From Streptomyces noursei (GTDB lineage Bacteria; Actinomycetota; Actinomycetes; Streptomycetales; Streptomycetaceae), in contig NZ_LWBU01000395.1 of NCBI RefSeq assembly GCF_001646665.1, positions 17,435 through 81,434 of the forward strand: 64,000 nt of DNA. The letters are read 5' to 3'. The notes beneath the pieces are model-generated. The model saw only the letters and a list, made by a program, of their open reading frames with translations, ran no database searches and had not been told where the DNA came from. This document shows positions 37,599 to 45,902 of this stretch, piece after piece. The position numbers and the translations under genes are program-made. Every line of letters starts with the position of its first letter. The stretch's first letter is position 1.

Positions 37599-37642
37599 GC
37601 CCCGCCCGACGACCGGCCCACGGCCGGCGACCCGGGCGGGGC
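37599..37642 (+). terminator. Hairpin terminator after pepN
   Basis: GCCCCGCCCG (37599-37608) pairs with CGGGCGGGGC (37633-37642). The loop contains a second small hairpin (GGCC/GGCC). It starts 16 bases after the pepN stop. The rest of the gap up to 37833 is C-rich and holds no gene and no iron-box sequence that I can see. Confidence 0.65.
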
Positions 37643-37833
37643 AGCCCGGCGGGGCCTCCGGGCGGGGCCGCCGGGCCGGAGCGCACCCGCACCCCCCGCC
37701 CCCACGCACCGGCAACCACCGCACCGCCCCCATAGCACGCCCGGCGCGCCCCGCAACCCCCTCGTCCCCCTTTCGGGTAGCGATCGCCCCACGGCGCAAC
37801 CACGCCCCGCCGCACCGCGCCACGCTGGGCGAC

Positions 37834-39258
37834 ATGAGCAGCAGCCCCCGGACCGCCCCGTCGAGCACCCAGTGGAGCCCACCACCCCTCGCCGGAGGCC
37901 CCGAGGGCGCCGACGCGCTACGGCCGCTCCTGGACACCGTGCTCGACGCCCTCCGCGACGGGGCCACCACCCGCGGCGGACCCGTACCGGCCGGCGGACC
38001 CCGGGAGACCACCGCCCGGCTGCGCGACACCCTCGCGGACGTCCTGCCCGACCGCGGCGCCGGCGCCGAGGAAGCCCTCCGCGCCCTCGTCACCGCCCTC
38101 GCCCACGGCGCGGCCGACCCCGCCCACCCGCACTGCGCCGCCCACCTCCACACCCCGCCCCTCGCCCTGGCCGCCGCGGCCGACCTCGCCGCCTCCGCCC
38201 TCAACCCCTCCCTCGACTCCTGGGACCAGGCCCCCGCCGCCTCCGCCCTCGAAACGCTCGTCACCCGCGCCCTCGCCACCGAGACCCACCCCACCGGACC
38301 CGCCCCCGACGCCGTGGTCACCACCGGCGGCACGGAGTCCAACCAACTCGCCCTGCTCCTCGCCCGCGAGGACCACGGCCCCACCCTCCAGACCGTCTGC
38401 GGAGCCAACGCCCACCACTCGCTCCACCGCGCCGCCTGGCTCCTCGGCCTCCCCGAACCCGTCACCGTCCCCGCACCCGACGGCACGATCGACCTCACCG
38501 CCCTCGCCGCCGTCCTCACCGACCTCCGCGGCCCCCTCCTCGTCACCGCCACCGCGGGCACCACCGACACCGGCAGCATCGACCCCCTCCCCGAGATCGC
38601 CGACCTCTGCGACCGGCACGGCGCCGCCCTCCACATCGACGCCGCCTACGGCGGACCCCTCCTCTTCAGCCACACCCGCCGCCACCTCCTCAGCGGCCTC
38701 GACCGCGCCGGCACGGTCACCCTCGACCTGCACAAACTCGGCTGGCAACCGGTCGCCGCCGGCCTCCTCGCCGTACCCGACACCAACCGGCTGCGCGCCC
38801 TGCACCACACCGCCCCCTACCTCAACGCCGACGACGACACCCGGGCCGGCCTCCCCGACCTCCTCGGCCGCTCCCCGCGCACCAGCCGCCGCCCCGACAT
38901 CCTCAAGATCGCCGTCACCCTGCGCGCCCTCGGCCGCACCGGCCTCGGCCGGCTCGTCGACCGCGTCTGCGACACCGCCCAGCACCTCGCCGACCTGGTC
39001 GACACCGACCCCTGCCTCGACCTGTACGCCCGCCCCACCCTCAGCACCGTCCTCTTCCGCCCCGCCGGCGCCCCCGACCACACCGTCGCCGAGACCCGCC
39101 GCGACCTCCTCACCCGCGGCCACGCCGTCCTCGGCCGCGCCCGCGCGGGCGGGCGCCTCTGGTTCAAAGCCACCCTCCTCAACCCCCACACCACCCCCGA
39201 CGACCTCCGAGAACTCCTCGCACTCACCGCACTCGTGGAAGGCAGCACCACCCGATGA
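37834..39258 (+). CDS. PLP-dependent decarboxylase (group II; lysine/diamine decarboxylase-like)
   Basis: The protein has 474 residues with the group II decarboxylase fold. Landmarks: HCAAHLHTPP (early substrate loop), LNPSLDSWDQ, TTGGTESNQLALL, GANAHHSLHRAAW (the stacking His), TATAGTTDTGSIDPL, HIDAAYGGPLLFS and the PLP lysine in LDLHKLGWQPVA (about 308). It resembles DesA, which makes cadaverine for desferrioxamine, but is clearly divergent. Its stop overlaps the start of an N-hydroxylase gene (ATGA), the same order as desA-desB. The acyltransferase and NIS synthetase genes (desC, desD) do not follow. The substrate (lysine, ornithine or another amino acid) is inferred from this pairing. Confidence 0.85.
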   Translation: MSSSPRTAPSSTQWSPPPLAGGPEGADALRPLLDTVLDALRDGATTRGGPVPAGGPRETTARLRDTLADVLPDRGAGAEEALRALVTALAHGAADPAHPHCAAHLHTPPLALAAAADLAASALNPSLDSWDQAPAASALETLVTRALATETHPTGPAPDAVVTTGGTESNQLALLLAREDHGPTLQTVCGANAHHSLHRAAWLLGLPEPVTVPAPDGTIDLTALAAVLTDLRGPLLVTATAGTTDTGSIDPLPEIADLCDRHGAALHIDAAYGGPLLFSHTRRHLLSGLDRAGTVTLDLHKLGWQPVAAGLLAVPDTNRLRALHHTAPYLNADDDTRAGLPDLLGRSPRTSRRPDILKIAVTLRALGRTGLGRLVDRVCDTAQHLADLVDTDPCLDLYARPTLSTVLFRPAGAPDHTVAETRRDLLTRGHAVLGRARAGGRLWFKATLLNPHTTPDDLRELLALTALVEGSTTR

Positions 39259-40667
39259 CCGGCAGCACACCCCAGCTCGACCCCGACCACCCCCACGACC
39301 TGGTCGGCATCGGCATCGGCCCGTTCAACCTCTCCCTCGCCGCCCTCGCCCACGGCGTACCCGGAGGGCTCGCCACCGCCTTCTACGAACAGCGCCCCGC
39401 CTTCCACTGGCACCCCGGACAGCTCATCGACGGCACCACCCTCCAGGTCCCGTTCCTCGCCGACCTCGTCACCCTCGCCGACCCCACCAGCCCCTGGTCA
39501 TTCCTCAACTACCTCCGGGGCCGCGACCGCCTCTACCCCTTCTACTTCGCCGAGCGCTTCCACACCCACCGCACCGAGTACGACGCCTACTGCCGCTGGG
39601 TCAGCGACCACCTCCCCGGCCTCCACTTCGCCCACCGCGTCGACGCCGTCCGCTGGAACCCCGAACGCGACCTGTTCGAAGTCGACCACACCCGCCTCGG
39701 CCCCGACGGGGAAACCCAGGCCCCCGGCCGCACCCACACCCGCCACATCGCCCTCGGCGTCGGCACCGAACCCCACGTCCCCGAACCCCTCCGCCCCCTC
39801 ACCGAACAGCCCGACGTCCCCGTCATCCACTCCGCCGACTACCTCCACCACCGCGACCGGCTCCTCGCCGCCGAGCACGTCACCGTCATCGGCTCCGGCC
39901 AGTCCGGCGCCGAGATCTTCCTCGACCTCCTCCGCACCCGCCCCACCGGAGCCGAGAAGATCCACTGGCTCACCCGCACCGAGGCCTTCGCCCCCATGGA
40001 GTACTCCAAACTCGGCCTCGAACACTTCACCCCGGACTACACCCGCTACTTCCACGCCCTCCCCGAACACGTCCGCGGCGACCTCCTCCCGCGCCAGTGG
40101 CAACTCCACAAGGCCATCGACGCCGACACCATCGCCGCCATCCACGACGAGCTCTACCGCCGCACCCTCCACGGCGGCTGGCCAGACGCCGTCCTCACCC
40201 CCGGCGTCCGCGTCCGCACCGCCGGCCGGCTCGCCACCACCAAGGTCGAACTCCACCTCGAACACACCCAGCAGGGCACCCGGTCCCGCCTCACCACCGA
40301 CGCCGTCGTCCTCGCCACCGGCTACCGCGAACGCCCCCTCGGCCGCATCCTCGCCGGACTGGAGCCCTACATGCGCCGCGACTCCCGCGACCGCCCCCGC
40401 GTCGACGCCCACCACCGGCTCGTCCTCGACCCCTCCGTCACCGGCTCCCTCTATGTACAGAACGCCGAGACCCACACCCACGGCGTCGGCGCACCCGACC
40501 TCGGCCTCGCCGCCTGGCGCAGCGCCACCATCCTCAACCACCTCACCGGCAAGGAGCCCTACCCGCTCCCGCGCCGCACCGCCTTCACCACCTTCGGCCT
40601 CGAACGCCAGGAGGCGCCCGGCATTCCCCGCCAGACGCCTCCCGCTCGAACCACCCGCACCCCCTAG
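39255..40667 (+). CDS. Lysine/ornithine/diamine N-monooxygenase (SidA/IucD/PvdA family)
   Basis: The protein has 470 residues. It hydroxylates a primary amine using FAD, NADPH and O2, a first step in hydroxamate siderophores. FAD site: VGIGIGPFNLSLAAL (about residue 16). Conserved WHPGQLIDGTTLQVPFLADLV follows. NADPH site: VTVIGSGQSGAEIF (about 210). The C-terminal family motif is VVLATGYRER (about 350), then LYVQNAETHTHGVGAPDLGL. It overlaps the decarboxylase gene by four bases, so the diamine made by one is probably hydroxylated by the other. Its stop overlaps the convergent 5'-nucleotidase stop by four bases (CTAG). Confidence 0.9.
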   Translation: MTGSTPQLDPDHPHDLVGIGIGPFNLSLAALAHGVPGGLATAFYEQRPAFHWHPGQLIDGTTLQVPFLADLVTLADPTSPWSFLNYLRGRDRLYPFYFAERFHTHRTEYDAYCRWVSDHLPGLHFAHRVDAVRWNPERDLFEVDHTRLGPDGETQAPGRTHTRHIALGVGTEPHVPEPLRPLTEQPDVPVIHSADYLHHRDRLLAAEHVTVIGSGQSGAEIFLDLLRTRPTGAEKIHWLTRTEAFAPMEYSKLGLEHFTPDYTRYFHALPEHVRGDLLPRQWQLHKAIDADTIAAIHDELYRRTLHGGWPDAVLTPGVRVRTAGRLATTKVELHLEHTQQGTRSRLTTDAVVLATGYRERPLGRILAGLEPYMRRDSRDRPRVDAHHRLVLDPSVTGSLYVQNAETHTHGVGAPDLGLAAWRSATILNHLTGKEPYPLPRRTAFTTFGLERQEAPGIPRQTPPARTTRTP

Positions 40668-42451
40668 AACACCGGCACGCCGTCCCGGGTCAGCTTCCAG
40701 TCCACCGACGCGAAGCTGGCCGGGTCGACCGTCCCCTGCGCCTTCACCCACTGGATGATCGTGTTCCGGATCTCGTCCGAATTCGCCCACAGCTGCTTCG
40801 CCGCCGCCACGTGCGGGAACGCGCCACCACCGGCCGCCCGGTAGTTGTTCACCGCCAGCACGAACCGCGCGGCCGGATCCAGCGGCTTCCCCTCGAACGA
40901 CAAGTTCACGATCCGCGACCCGGCCGGCTTCGCGATGTCGATCTCGTACGACAGCCCGTACACCGCGTCGTAGTTGTAGTCCGGCGTCCCGCCCGCGTTC
41001 GTCAGCTTCGCCGGCTCCACCGGCGCACCCGCCGGGGTCTGCACGTAGTACCGCGCCGAGTACTCCAGGTACTCCTTCAGCTGCGCGCCCGTCAGCAGCC
41101 GCGCCTCCAGCGTGTTCTCGAACGGGTACAGCCCCGCCGCGTCCTTGATCGTCACCTCGCCCGCCGGGATCCGCGCCGTACGCGAGAAGCACGACGCCTG
41201 CGACAGCACCGGCAGCGACGCGTACTCCCCGCCCGCCAGCGCCGCCTTCACCGTCTCCGCCTGGACGTGGTTGATCAGGTCGATGATCGGCTCGTCCTTC
41301 CACGGCGCGTCGGCCGTGGACATCACGGCGGTCGACGTACCGATGACCTGGTTGACGTACGCCACGACCTTCTCGTGCTCGTCACCCAGCAGCTTCACGA
41401 TCCGCGGGTCCTCCTCCACGGTGTTGGAGTTCAGCACCTGCGCGCCGACCCTCTCCACCGTCCAGCGGCCCTTCGACCACACCAGATCGAAGTCGAACAG
41501 CGTCAGCCGCTGCCCCCACTTCAGCGGCTCGGACAGCACCACGTCCTTGCCGGTCTCCTTGTTGGTCACCCGGTACTCGGGAATCTCCGTGTGCGCGTGA
41601 CCCACCAGGATCGCGTCGATCCCCGGCACCTGCTCCGCCACCAGACCGGCCGCGTTCTCGATGTACGGAAGCTGGTCCCCGTACGACGACGTCCCGCTCG
41701 ACCCCGAGTGCGCCGACACGATCACCACGTCCGCGCCCATCGAACGCAGCTTCGGCACCCACTTCGCCGCCTGCTCCTCGAGACCCGGGAACACCATCTT
41801 CCCGCTCACGTTCGCCTTGTCCCAGATCGCGATGCCCGGGTTCGTCAGCCCCAGCACCGCCACCCGCACGTCCCGCCCGTACGGCGTGCACAGCCGGTGC
41901 ATGCTGTACGGCGGGAACGCCGGCCGCAGCGTCCTCGCGTCCAGCGCGTTGGCACCGAGCAGCGGGAAGTCGCACTGCTCCTGGAACTTCCGCAGCACCG
42001 GTATGCCGTAGTTGAACTCGTGGTTCCCGAGCGCGGCGGCGTCGTACCCGATCGCGTTCATCGCCTGCGCCATGGGGTGCACGGGGCCGCGCCGGGCGGT
42101 GATCGGGTCGACCTTGGCGTAGTAGTACGACAGCTGGGTGCCCTGGATCGTGTCACCCGCGTCGATCAGCAGGGTGTTGCGCCGCCCCTTCTCCTCGCGG
42201 ACCCGGTCCACCAGCGTGGAGATCTTCGCCAGGCCCACGTCGTTGTGCGCCTTGTCGTCGAACTCCCGGTCCGTGAAGTAGTCCCAGTTGAAGACGTTGC
42301 CGTGCAGGTCCGTCGTCCCCATGACGGTGAAGGAGTACCGCTTCGCCCGGGGCGCCGCCGCCGCGGGTGCGGCGCCGACCGCCCCGGCGACCGCCGCACC
42401 GGCACCCGCGACGGCCGAAGTGCCCAGGAAAGTCCTACGATTCAACGGCAT
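40664..42451 (-). CDS. Tat-exported 5'-nucleotidase / 2',3'-cyclic phosphodiesterase
   Basis: The protein has 595 residues. The N-terminus MPLNRRTFLGTSAVAGAG is a Tat signal (RRTFLG), cleaved near AAPAAAA (about 31). The calcineurin-like catalytic domain keeps all metal motifs: GTTDLHGN, DAGDTIQGTQ, ALGNHEFNYG, VSAHSG and VGHAHTEIPE. The C-terminal nucleotidase domain (about 370-590) contains NDxR-like and substrate-stacking segments such as DYNYDAVYGLSYEID. It hydrolyses extracellular nucleotides, freeing phosphate and nucleosides. GGAGAT precedes the ATG. It is tail-to-tail with the N-hydroxylase and divergent from the SIMPL gene. Confidence 0.93.
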   Translation of the reverse strand: MPLNRRTFLGTSAVAGAGAAVAGAVGAAPAAAAPRAKRYSFTVMGTTDLHGNVFNWDYFTDREFDDKAHNDVGLAKISTLVDRVREEKGRRNTLLIDAGDTIQGTQLSYYYAKVDPITARRGPVHPMAQAMNAIGYDAAALGNHEFNYGIPVLRKFQEQCDFPLLGANALDARTLRPAFPPYSMHRLCTPYGRDVRVAVLGLTNPGIAIWDKANVSGKMVFPGLEEQAAKWVPKLRSMGADVVIVSAHSGSSGTSSYGDQLPYIENAAGLVAEQVPGIDAILVGHAHTEIPEYRVTNKETGKDVVLSEPLKWGQRLTLFDFDLVWSKGRWTVERVGAQVLNSNTVEEDPRIVKLLGDEHEKVVAYVNQVIGTSTAVMSTADAPWKDEPIIDLINHVQAETVKAALAGGEYASLPVLSQASCFSRTARIPAGEVTIKDAAGLYPFENTLEARLLTGAQLKEYLEYSARYYVQTPAGAPVEPAKLTNAGGTPDYNYDAVYGLSYEIDIAKPAGSRIVNLSFEGKPLDPAARFVLAVNNYRAAGGGAFPHVAAAKQLWANSDEIRNTIIQWVKAQGTVDPASFASVDWKLTRDGVPVF

Positions 42452-42585
42452 GTGATCTCCTTCGTTCTGTGCATGACGCGCGTAGATTCTGGCGCAGACA
42501 CGCCCCCCGCAACAGCCCCTCCAGGTTTCGATCCGATGACCGCCTACGGAAGAGTGGAACCCCCGACCGAAGGGACCCACCCGCC

Positions 42586-43287
42586 ATGACCCAGCCCAGC
42601 GACCTCCCCTACGGCACCCCCCAGGCACCCCGCGTCGCCGTCCGCGGCGAAGCCCACCTCGAAGTCGACCCCGAGATCGCCCGCATCGGCATCACCGTCA
42701 CCGCCCGCGGCACCGACCGGCGCACCACCCTCGACGACCTCACCCGCCGCAACACCACCGTCCTCGACCTCCTCAAGAGCTACGGCGACGCCGTCGAGAA
42801 CATCACCACCGGAACCCTCACCATCACCCCCGAACTCACCCGCCACGGCCGCACCGAACGCGTCCGCGCCCACCACGGCACCGTCCACATCACCGCCGAA
42901 CTCACCGACTTCACCGCCCTCGGCGAACTCGCCACCCGCCTCGCCGACCTCGAACTCACCCGCGTCGACGGCCCCTGGTGGGAACTGCGCCCCGACTCGC
43001 CCGCCCACGGCGAAGCCCGCCGCCGCGCCGTCGAGGAAGCCGTCCAGCGCGCCCGTGCCTACGCCGAAGCCCTCGGCACCCGCCTCGCCGCCCTCGTCGA
43101 ACTCGCCGACCTCGGCGCCGAGAACGCCACCCCCTACCTCCCGCCCGCGACCGGCGGCGCCCGCATGGCCTTCGCCGCCGCCGAATCCGCGGAATCAACC
43201 CCTCCGCCGCTCGACCTCGAACCCCGGCGCCAGACCGTCACCGCACAGGTGAACGCCCGCTTCACCATGCATCCGCCCCAGCTCTGA
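42586..43287 (+). CDS. SIMPL-domain protein
   Basis: The protein has 233 residues. It matches the SIMPL (DUF541) family: VAVRGEAHLEVDPEIARIGITVTARG at the N-terminus, VENITTGTLTITPEL, and a helical REARRRAVEEAVQRARAYAEALG-like segment (about 143-165) followed by a short strand. Characterised relatives form oligomers and have roles in signalling or oxidative stress, with poorly defined biochemistry. There is no signal peptide, unlike many periplasmic members, so a cytoplasmic location is likely. It is divergent from the nucleotidase gene. Confidence 0.85.
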   Translation: MTQPSDLPYGTPQAPRVAVRGEAHLEVDPEIARIGITVTARGTDRRTTLDDLTRRNTTVLDLLKSYGDAVENITTGTLTITPELTRHGRTERVRAHHGTVHITAELTDFTALGELATRLADLELTRVDGPWWELRPDSPAHGEARRRAVEEAVQRARAYAEALGTRLAALVELADLGAENATPYLPPATGGARMAFAAAESAESTPPPLDLEPRRQTVTAQVNARFTMHPPQL

Positions 43288-43326
43288 CGCTCATCGGAGC
43301 AGACCCCCGCACAATTAAACACTTGT

Positions 43327-43353
43327 CAATAACCTTTCACGCAAAGGTTGTTG
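43327..43353. promoter_or_regulatory. Inverted repeat upstream of pyruvate kinase
   Basis: AACCTTT (43331-43337) and AAAGGTT (43343-43349) are separated by five bases. With a single T/G exception the repeat extends to CAA...TTG on both sides (43327-43353). The region is AT-rich compared with the genes. It could be an operator for pyk or the terminator of the SIMPL gene. I do not know the regulator. Confidence 0.45.
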
Positions 43354-43394
43354 GACAGTCATGCGGGACCAAATCTCTACCCACCGGTAAGCCA

Positions 43395-43400
43395 TAGGCT
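43395..43400 (+). promoter_or_regulatory. -10 element for a leaderless pyruvate kinase transcript
   Basis: TAGGCT fits TANNNT and ends exactly six bases before the ATG at 43407. There is no ribosome-binding site, so the mRNA probably starts at the start codon. Confidence 0.5.
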
Positions 43401-43406
43401 CGCCCC

Positions 43407-44837
43407 ATGCGCCGAGCCAAAATCGTCTGCACCCTGGGCCCAGCCACCGACACATACGACCAGATCAAGACCCTGGTCGAAGCCGGAATGGACATCGCCC
43501 GCTTCAACCTCAGCCACGGCACCTACGCCGACCACGAGGAGCGCTACCAGCACGTACGCAAAGCCTCCGACGAAACCGGCCGCAGCGTCGGCATCCTCGC
43601 CGACCTTCAAGGCCCGAAGATCCGCCTCGGACGCTTCCAAGAAGGCCCCGTACTCCTTGAACGCGGCGACGACTTCACCATCACCGTCGAACCCGGCGTC
43701 CAGGGCGACCGCCACACCTGCGGCACCACCTACGACGGCCTCGCCGCCGACGTCACCCCCGGCGAACGCATCCTCGTCGACGACGGCCGCGTCACCCTCC
43801 AGGTCACCTCCGTCGACGGCCCCCGCGTCCACACCACCGTCCTCGAAGGAGGCATGGTCTCCGACAACAAGGGCCTCAACCTCCCCGGCGTCGCCGTCTC
43901 CGTCCCCGCCCTCTCCGACAAGGACGTCGAAGACCTCCGATGGGCCCTGCGCACCGGCGCCGACATCATCGCCCTCTCCTTCGTCCGCAGCGGACGCGAC
44001 ATCGAGGACGTCCACCGCGTCATGGACGAAGAGGGCCGCCGCGTACCCGTCATCGCGAAGATCGAGAAGCCGCAGGCCGTCGACAACATCGACGACATCG
44101 TCGCCGCCTTCGACGGCATCATGGTCGCCCGCGGCGACCTCGGCGTCGAGATGCCCCTCGAACACGTCCCCGTCGTCCAGAAGCGCGCCATCAAACTCGC
44201 CAAGCGCAACGCCAAACCGGTCATCGTCGCCACCCAGATGCTCGACTCGATGATCGACAACTCGCGCCCCACCCGCGCCGAGGCCAGCGACGTCGCCAAC
44301 GCCGTCATCGACGGCACCGACGCCGTCATGCTCTCCGGCGAGACCAGCGTCGGCCGCTTCCCCGTCGAGACCGTCCGCACCATGAGCCGCATCGTCGAAG
44401 CGGCCGAGGAGGACGTCCTCGCCAAGGGCCTCCCGCCCCTCACCGAACGCAACAAGCCCCGCACCCAGGGCGGCGCCGTCGCCCGCGCCGCGGCCGAGAT
44501 GGGCGACTTCCTCGGCGCCAAGTACCTCGTCGCCTTCACCCAGTCCGGCGACACCGTCCGCCGCCTCTCCCGCTACCGCTCCCCGATCCCCCTGCTCGCC
44601 TTCACCCCGGACCCGGCCACCCGCTCCCAGCTCAACCTCACGTGGGGCGTGGAGACCTTCCTCGGCCCGCACGTCGACTCCACGGACGCGATGGTCGCCC
44701 AGGTCGACGAGCACCTGCTCCGCATCGGCCGCTGCCGCAAGGGCGACGTCGTCATCATCACCGCCGGCTCCCCTCCGGGCGTCTCCGGCTCGACGAACCT
44801 CGTCCGCGTCCACCACATCGGCGAACCCCTGGCGTAA
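43407..44837 (+). CDS. pyk: Pyruvate kinase
   Basis: The protein has 476 residues. It makes ATP and pyruvate from phosphoenolpyruvate and ADP, the last step of glycolysis. The barrel begins RRAKIVCTLGPATDTYDQIK, with FNLSHGTY, DLQGPKIRLG, the catalytic Lys region VIAKIEKPQAVDNIDDI (about 217) and the Mg-binding MVARGDLGVEMP (about 240). ATQMLDSMI and DGTDAVMLSGETSVGRFP follow, and the C-terminal regulatory domain (about 350-476) is complete. The start is the ATG at 43407. Streptomyces genomes usually carry two isozymes; I cannot tell which this is beyond its synteny with the ANTAR regulator and liv genes. Confidence 0.96.
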   Translation: MRRAKIVCTLGPATDTYDQIKTLVEAGMDIARFNLSHGTYADHEERYQHVRKASDETGRSVGILADLQGPKIRLGRFQEGPVLLERGDDFTITVEPGVQGDRHTCGTTYDGLAADVTPGERILVDDGRVTLQVTSVDGPRVHTTVLEGGMVSDNKGLNLPGVAVSVPALSDKDVEDLRWALRTGADIIALSFVRSGRDIEDVHRVMDEEGRRVPVIAKIEKPQAVDNIDDIVAAFDGIMVARGDLGVEMPLEHVPVVQKRAIKLAKRNAKPVIVATQMLDSMIDNSRPTRAEASDVANAVIDGTDAVMLSGETSVGRFPVETVRTMSRIVEAAEEDVLAKGLPPLTERNKPRTQGGAVARAAAEMGDFLGAKYLVAFTQSGDTVRRLSRYRSPIPLLAFTPDPATRSQLNLTWGVETFLGPHVDSTDAMVAQVDEHLLRIGRCRKGDVVIITAGSPPGVSGSTNLVRVHHIGEPLA

Positions 44838-44845
44838 CCCGCCAC

Positions 44846-45619
44846 TCAGTGCTTCGGCCCGACATGCGCGTCCATCAACCCCACGGACGCGCGTCGGGCG
44901 ACCGAGATGTTGTACGGACTCCCGCCGCGGACACACTGCGTCCACTCGACGCCGAGCGTGTCCAGGGTGTCGGTGAACAGCCGCCGGATGTCGTCCGACA
45001 CGTTGGTGAAGAAGTACCGCGGATACTCGTACCGCTTCGGCACCCCGCCCACGAGGCGCGTGGTCCAGTTCGTGATCCGGCACCCGTCGGAATGGATGAG
45101 CCCCCGGACGAACTCCCAGGGATGCTCGTCCACGATCTCCTGCTGCCAGGCCTCGAGGACGATGCGCCGTTCGTGCTTCCTGCCGGGGCCGTGCTGGGGG
45201 AAGAGGCACGGCCAGTGTTTGCTGCTGCTCGCCACGGAGACACAGCCCTGCTTCTGCACACGGCAGACGCTGTTGTCCGGGCGTACCGCACGCATCGCCG
45301 CCTCACAGGCGTCGATGAGGCCGGGCCAGGCGTCGGCGCACGCGATGCGGAGGTAGTGGACACCTCTCCTGTGCTCGCTGATGCAGCCGTCGCCGAGATA
45401 GAGGCCCAGGAGGTAGGCGTACGCCGCCCTGTCCTCGGGCATGCCAGGTACGGTCCTGCAGCGAGGACATGGTTCGCCCGTGCGGATGAGGGGTTCGATC
45501 CGTGTCTGCCAGGAGCGGATGGCCGCCCGCGATATGCCGGTCTGTTTGCTGACGGAGTTCAGACTGCGGCCTTGACTGACGAGGATGAGCGCGCGTTTAC
45601 GGGTGTCGATGTCGTACAC
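44846..45619 (-). CDS. HTH plus LAGLIDADG-type protein (homing-endonuclease-derived)
   Basis: The protein has 257 residues. The N-terminal ~55 residues form a helix-turn-helix (LILVSQGRSLNSVSKQTGISRAAIRSW). A CPRC pair follows. The rest has two motifs like those of LAGLIDADG endonucleases: AYLLGLYLGDGCIS (about 68-81) and WEFVRGLIHSDGCR (about 167-180). The acidic residues (GDG and SDG) that bind metal are kept in both, so catalysis is possible; many such actinobacterial proteins are instead annotated as transcriptional regulators. GTG is the start at 45619. It lies tail-to-tail with pyk and 108 bases from a tRNA gene, a typical landing place for mobile endonucleases. Confidence 0.8.
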   Translation of the reverse strand: MYDIDTRKRALILVSQGRSLNSVSKQTGISRAAIRSWQTRIEPLIRTGEPCPRCRTVPGMPEDRAAYAYLLGLYLGDGCISEHRRGVHYLRIACADAWPGLIDACEAAMRAVRPDNSVCRVQKQGCVSVASSSKHWPCLFPQHGPGRKHERRIVLEAWQQEIVDEHPWEFVRGLIHSDGCRITNWTTRLVGGVPKRYEYPRYFFTNVSDDIRRLFTDTLDTLGVEWTQCVRGGSPYNISVARRASVGLMDAHVGPKH

Positions 45620-45727
45620 GTGGCGAGTGTGGCCCGGGGGTGCTTCCGGCGAGCGGGTTCGATCGTTCGTTCACCCAGGGGGGTGACGTGCGCCGGTCCA
45701 CTTGTGACCATGGAATCCAAGGAAAAG

Positions 45728-45802
45728 TGCCCCGGGTCGGACTCGAACCGACACTGTGTGGGTTTTGAATCCACTGCCTGCTGCCAATTGGGCTACCGGG
45801 GC
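45728..45802 (-). tRNA. tRNA-Leu (anticodon CAA), with short variable loop
   Basis: On the minus strand the 75 bases fold as a cloverleaf. The acceptor stem GCCCCGG/CCGGGGC has discriminator A and no encoded CCA. The D-stem GCC/GGC has a large loop. The anticodon stem GTGGA/CCCAC (one A-C mismatch) carries loop TTCAAAA, giving anticodon CAA. The variable region has 5 bases, and the T-arm GTCGG-TTCGAGT-CCGAC is canonical. CAA reads the UUG leucine codon. Leucine tRNAs normally have a long variable arm; this one does not. The T-loop fixes the orientation as minus strand. Confidence 0.85.
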
Positions 45803-45902
45803 CCGCAGATTCCAAGGTTTCCCTGGACCCGCTGCGCGTCCACCATACCGCAGCTAGGTAGGCTCATGGGGAGCTGTACCTGCCTTGGAACGAGGAGCCC
45901 AC

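Noticed and set aside
45728..45802. Plus-strand reading of the tRNA as tRNA-Gln (TTG)
   Set aside because: The canonical T-loop TTCGAGT and D-loop GG appear only on the minus strand, so the anticodon is CAA on that strand.
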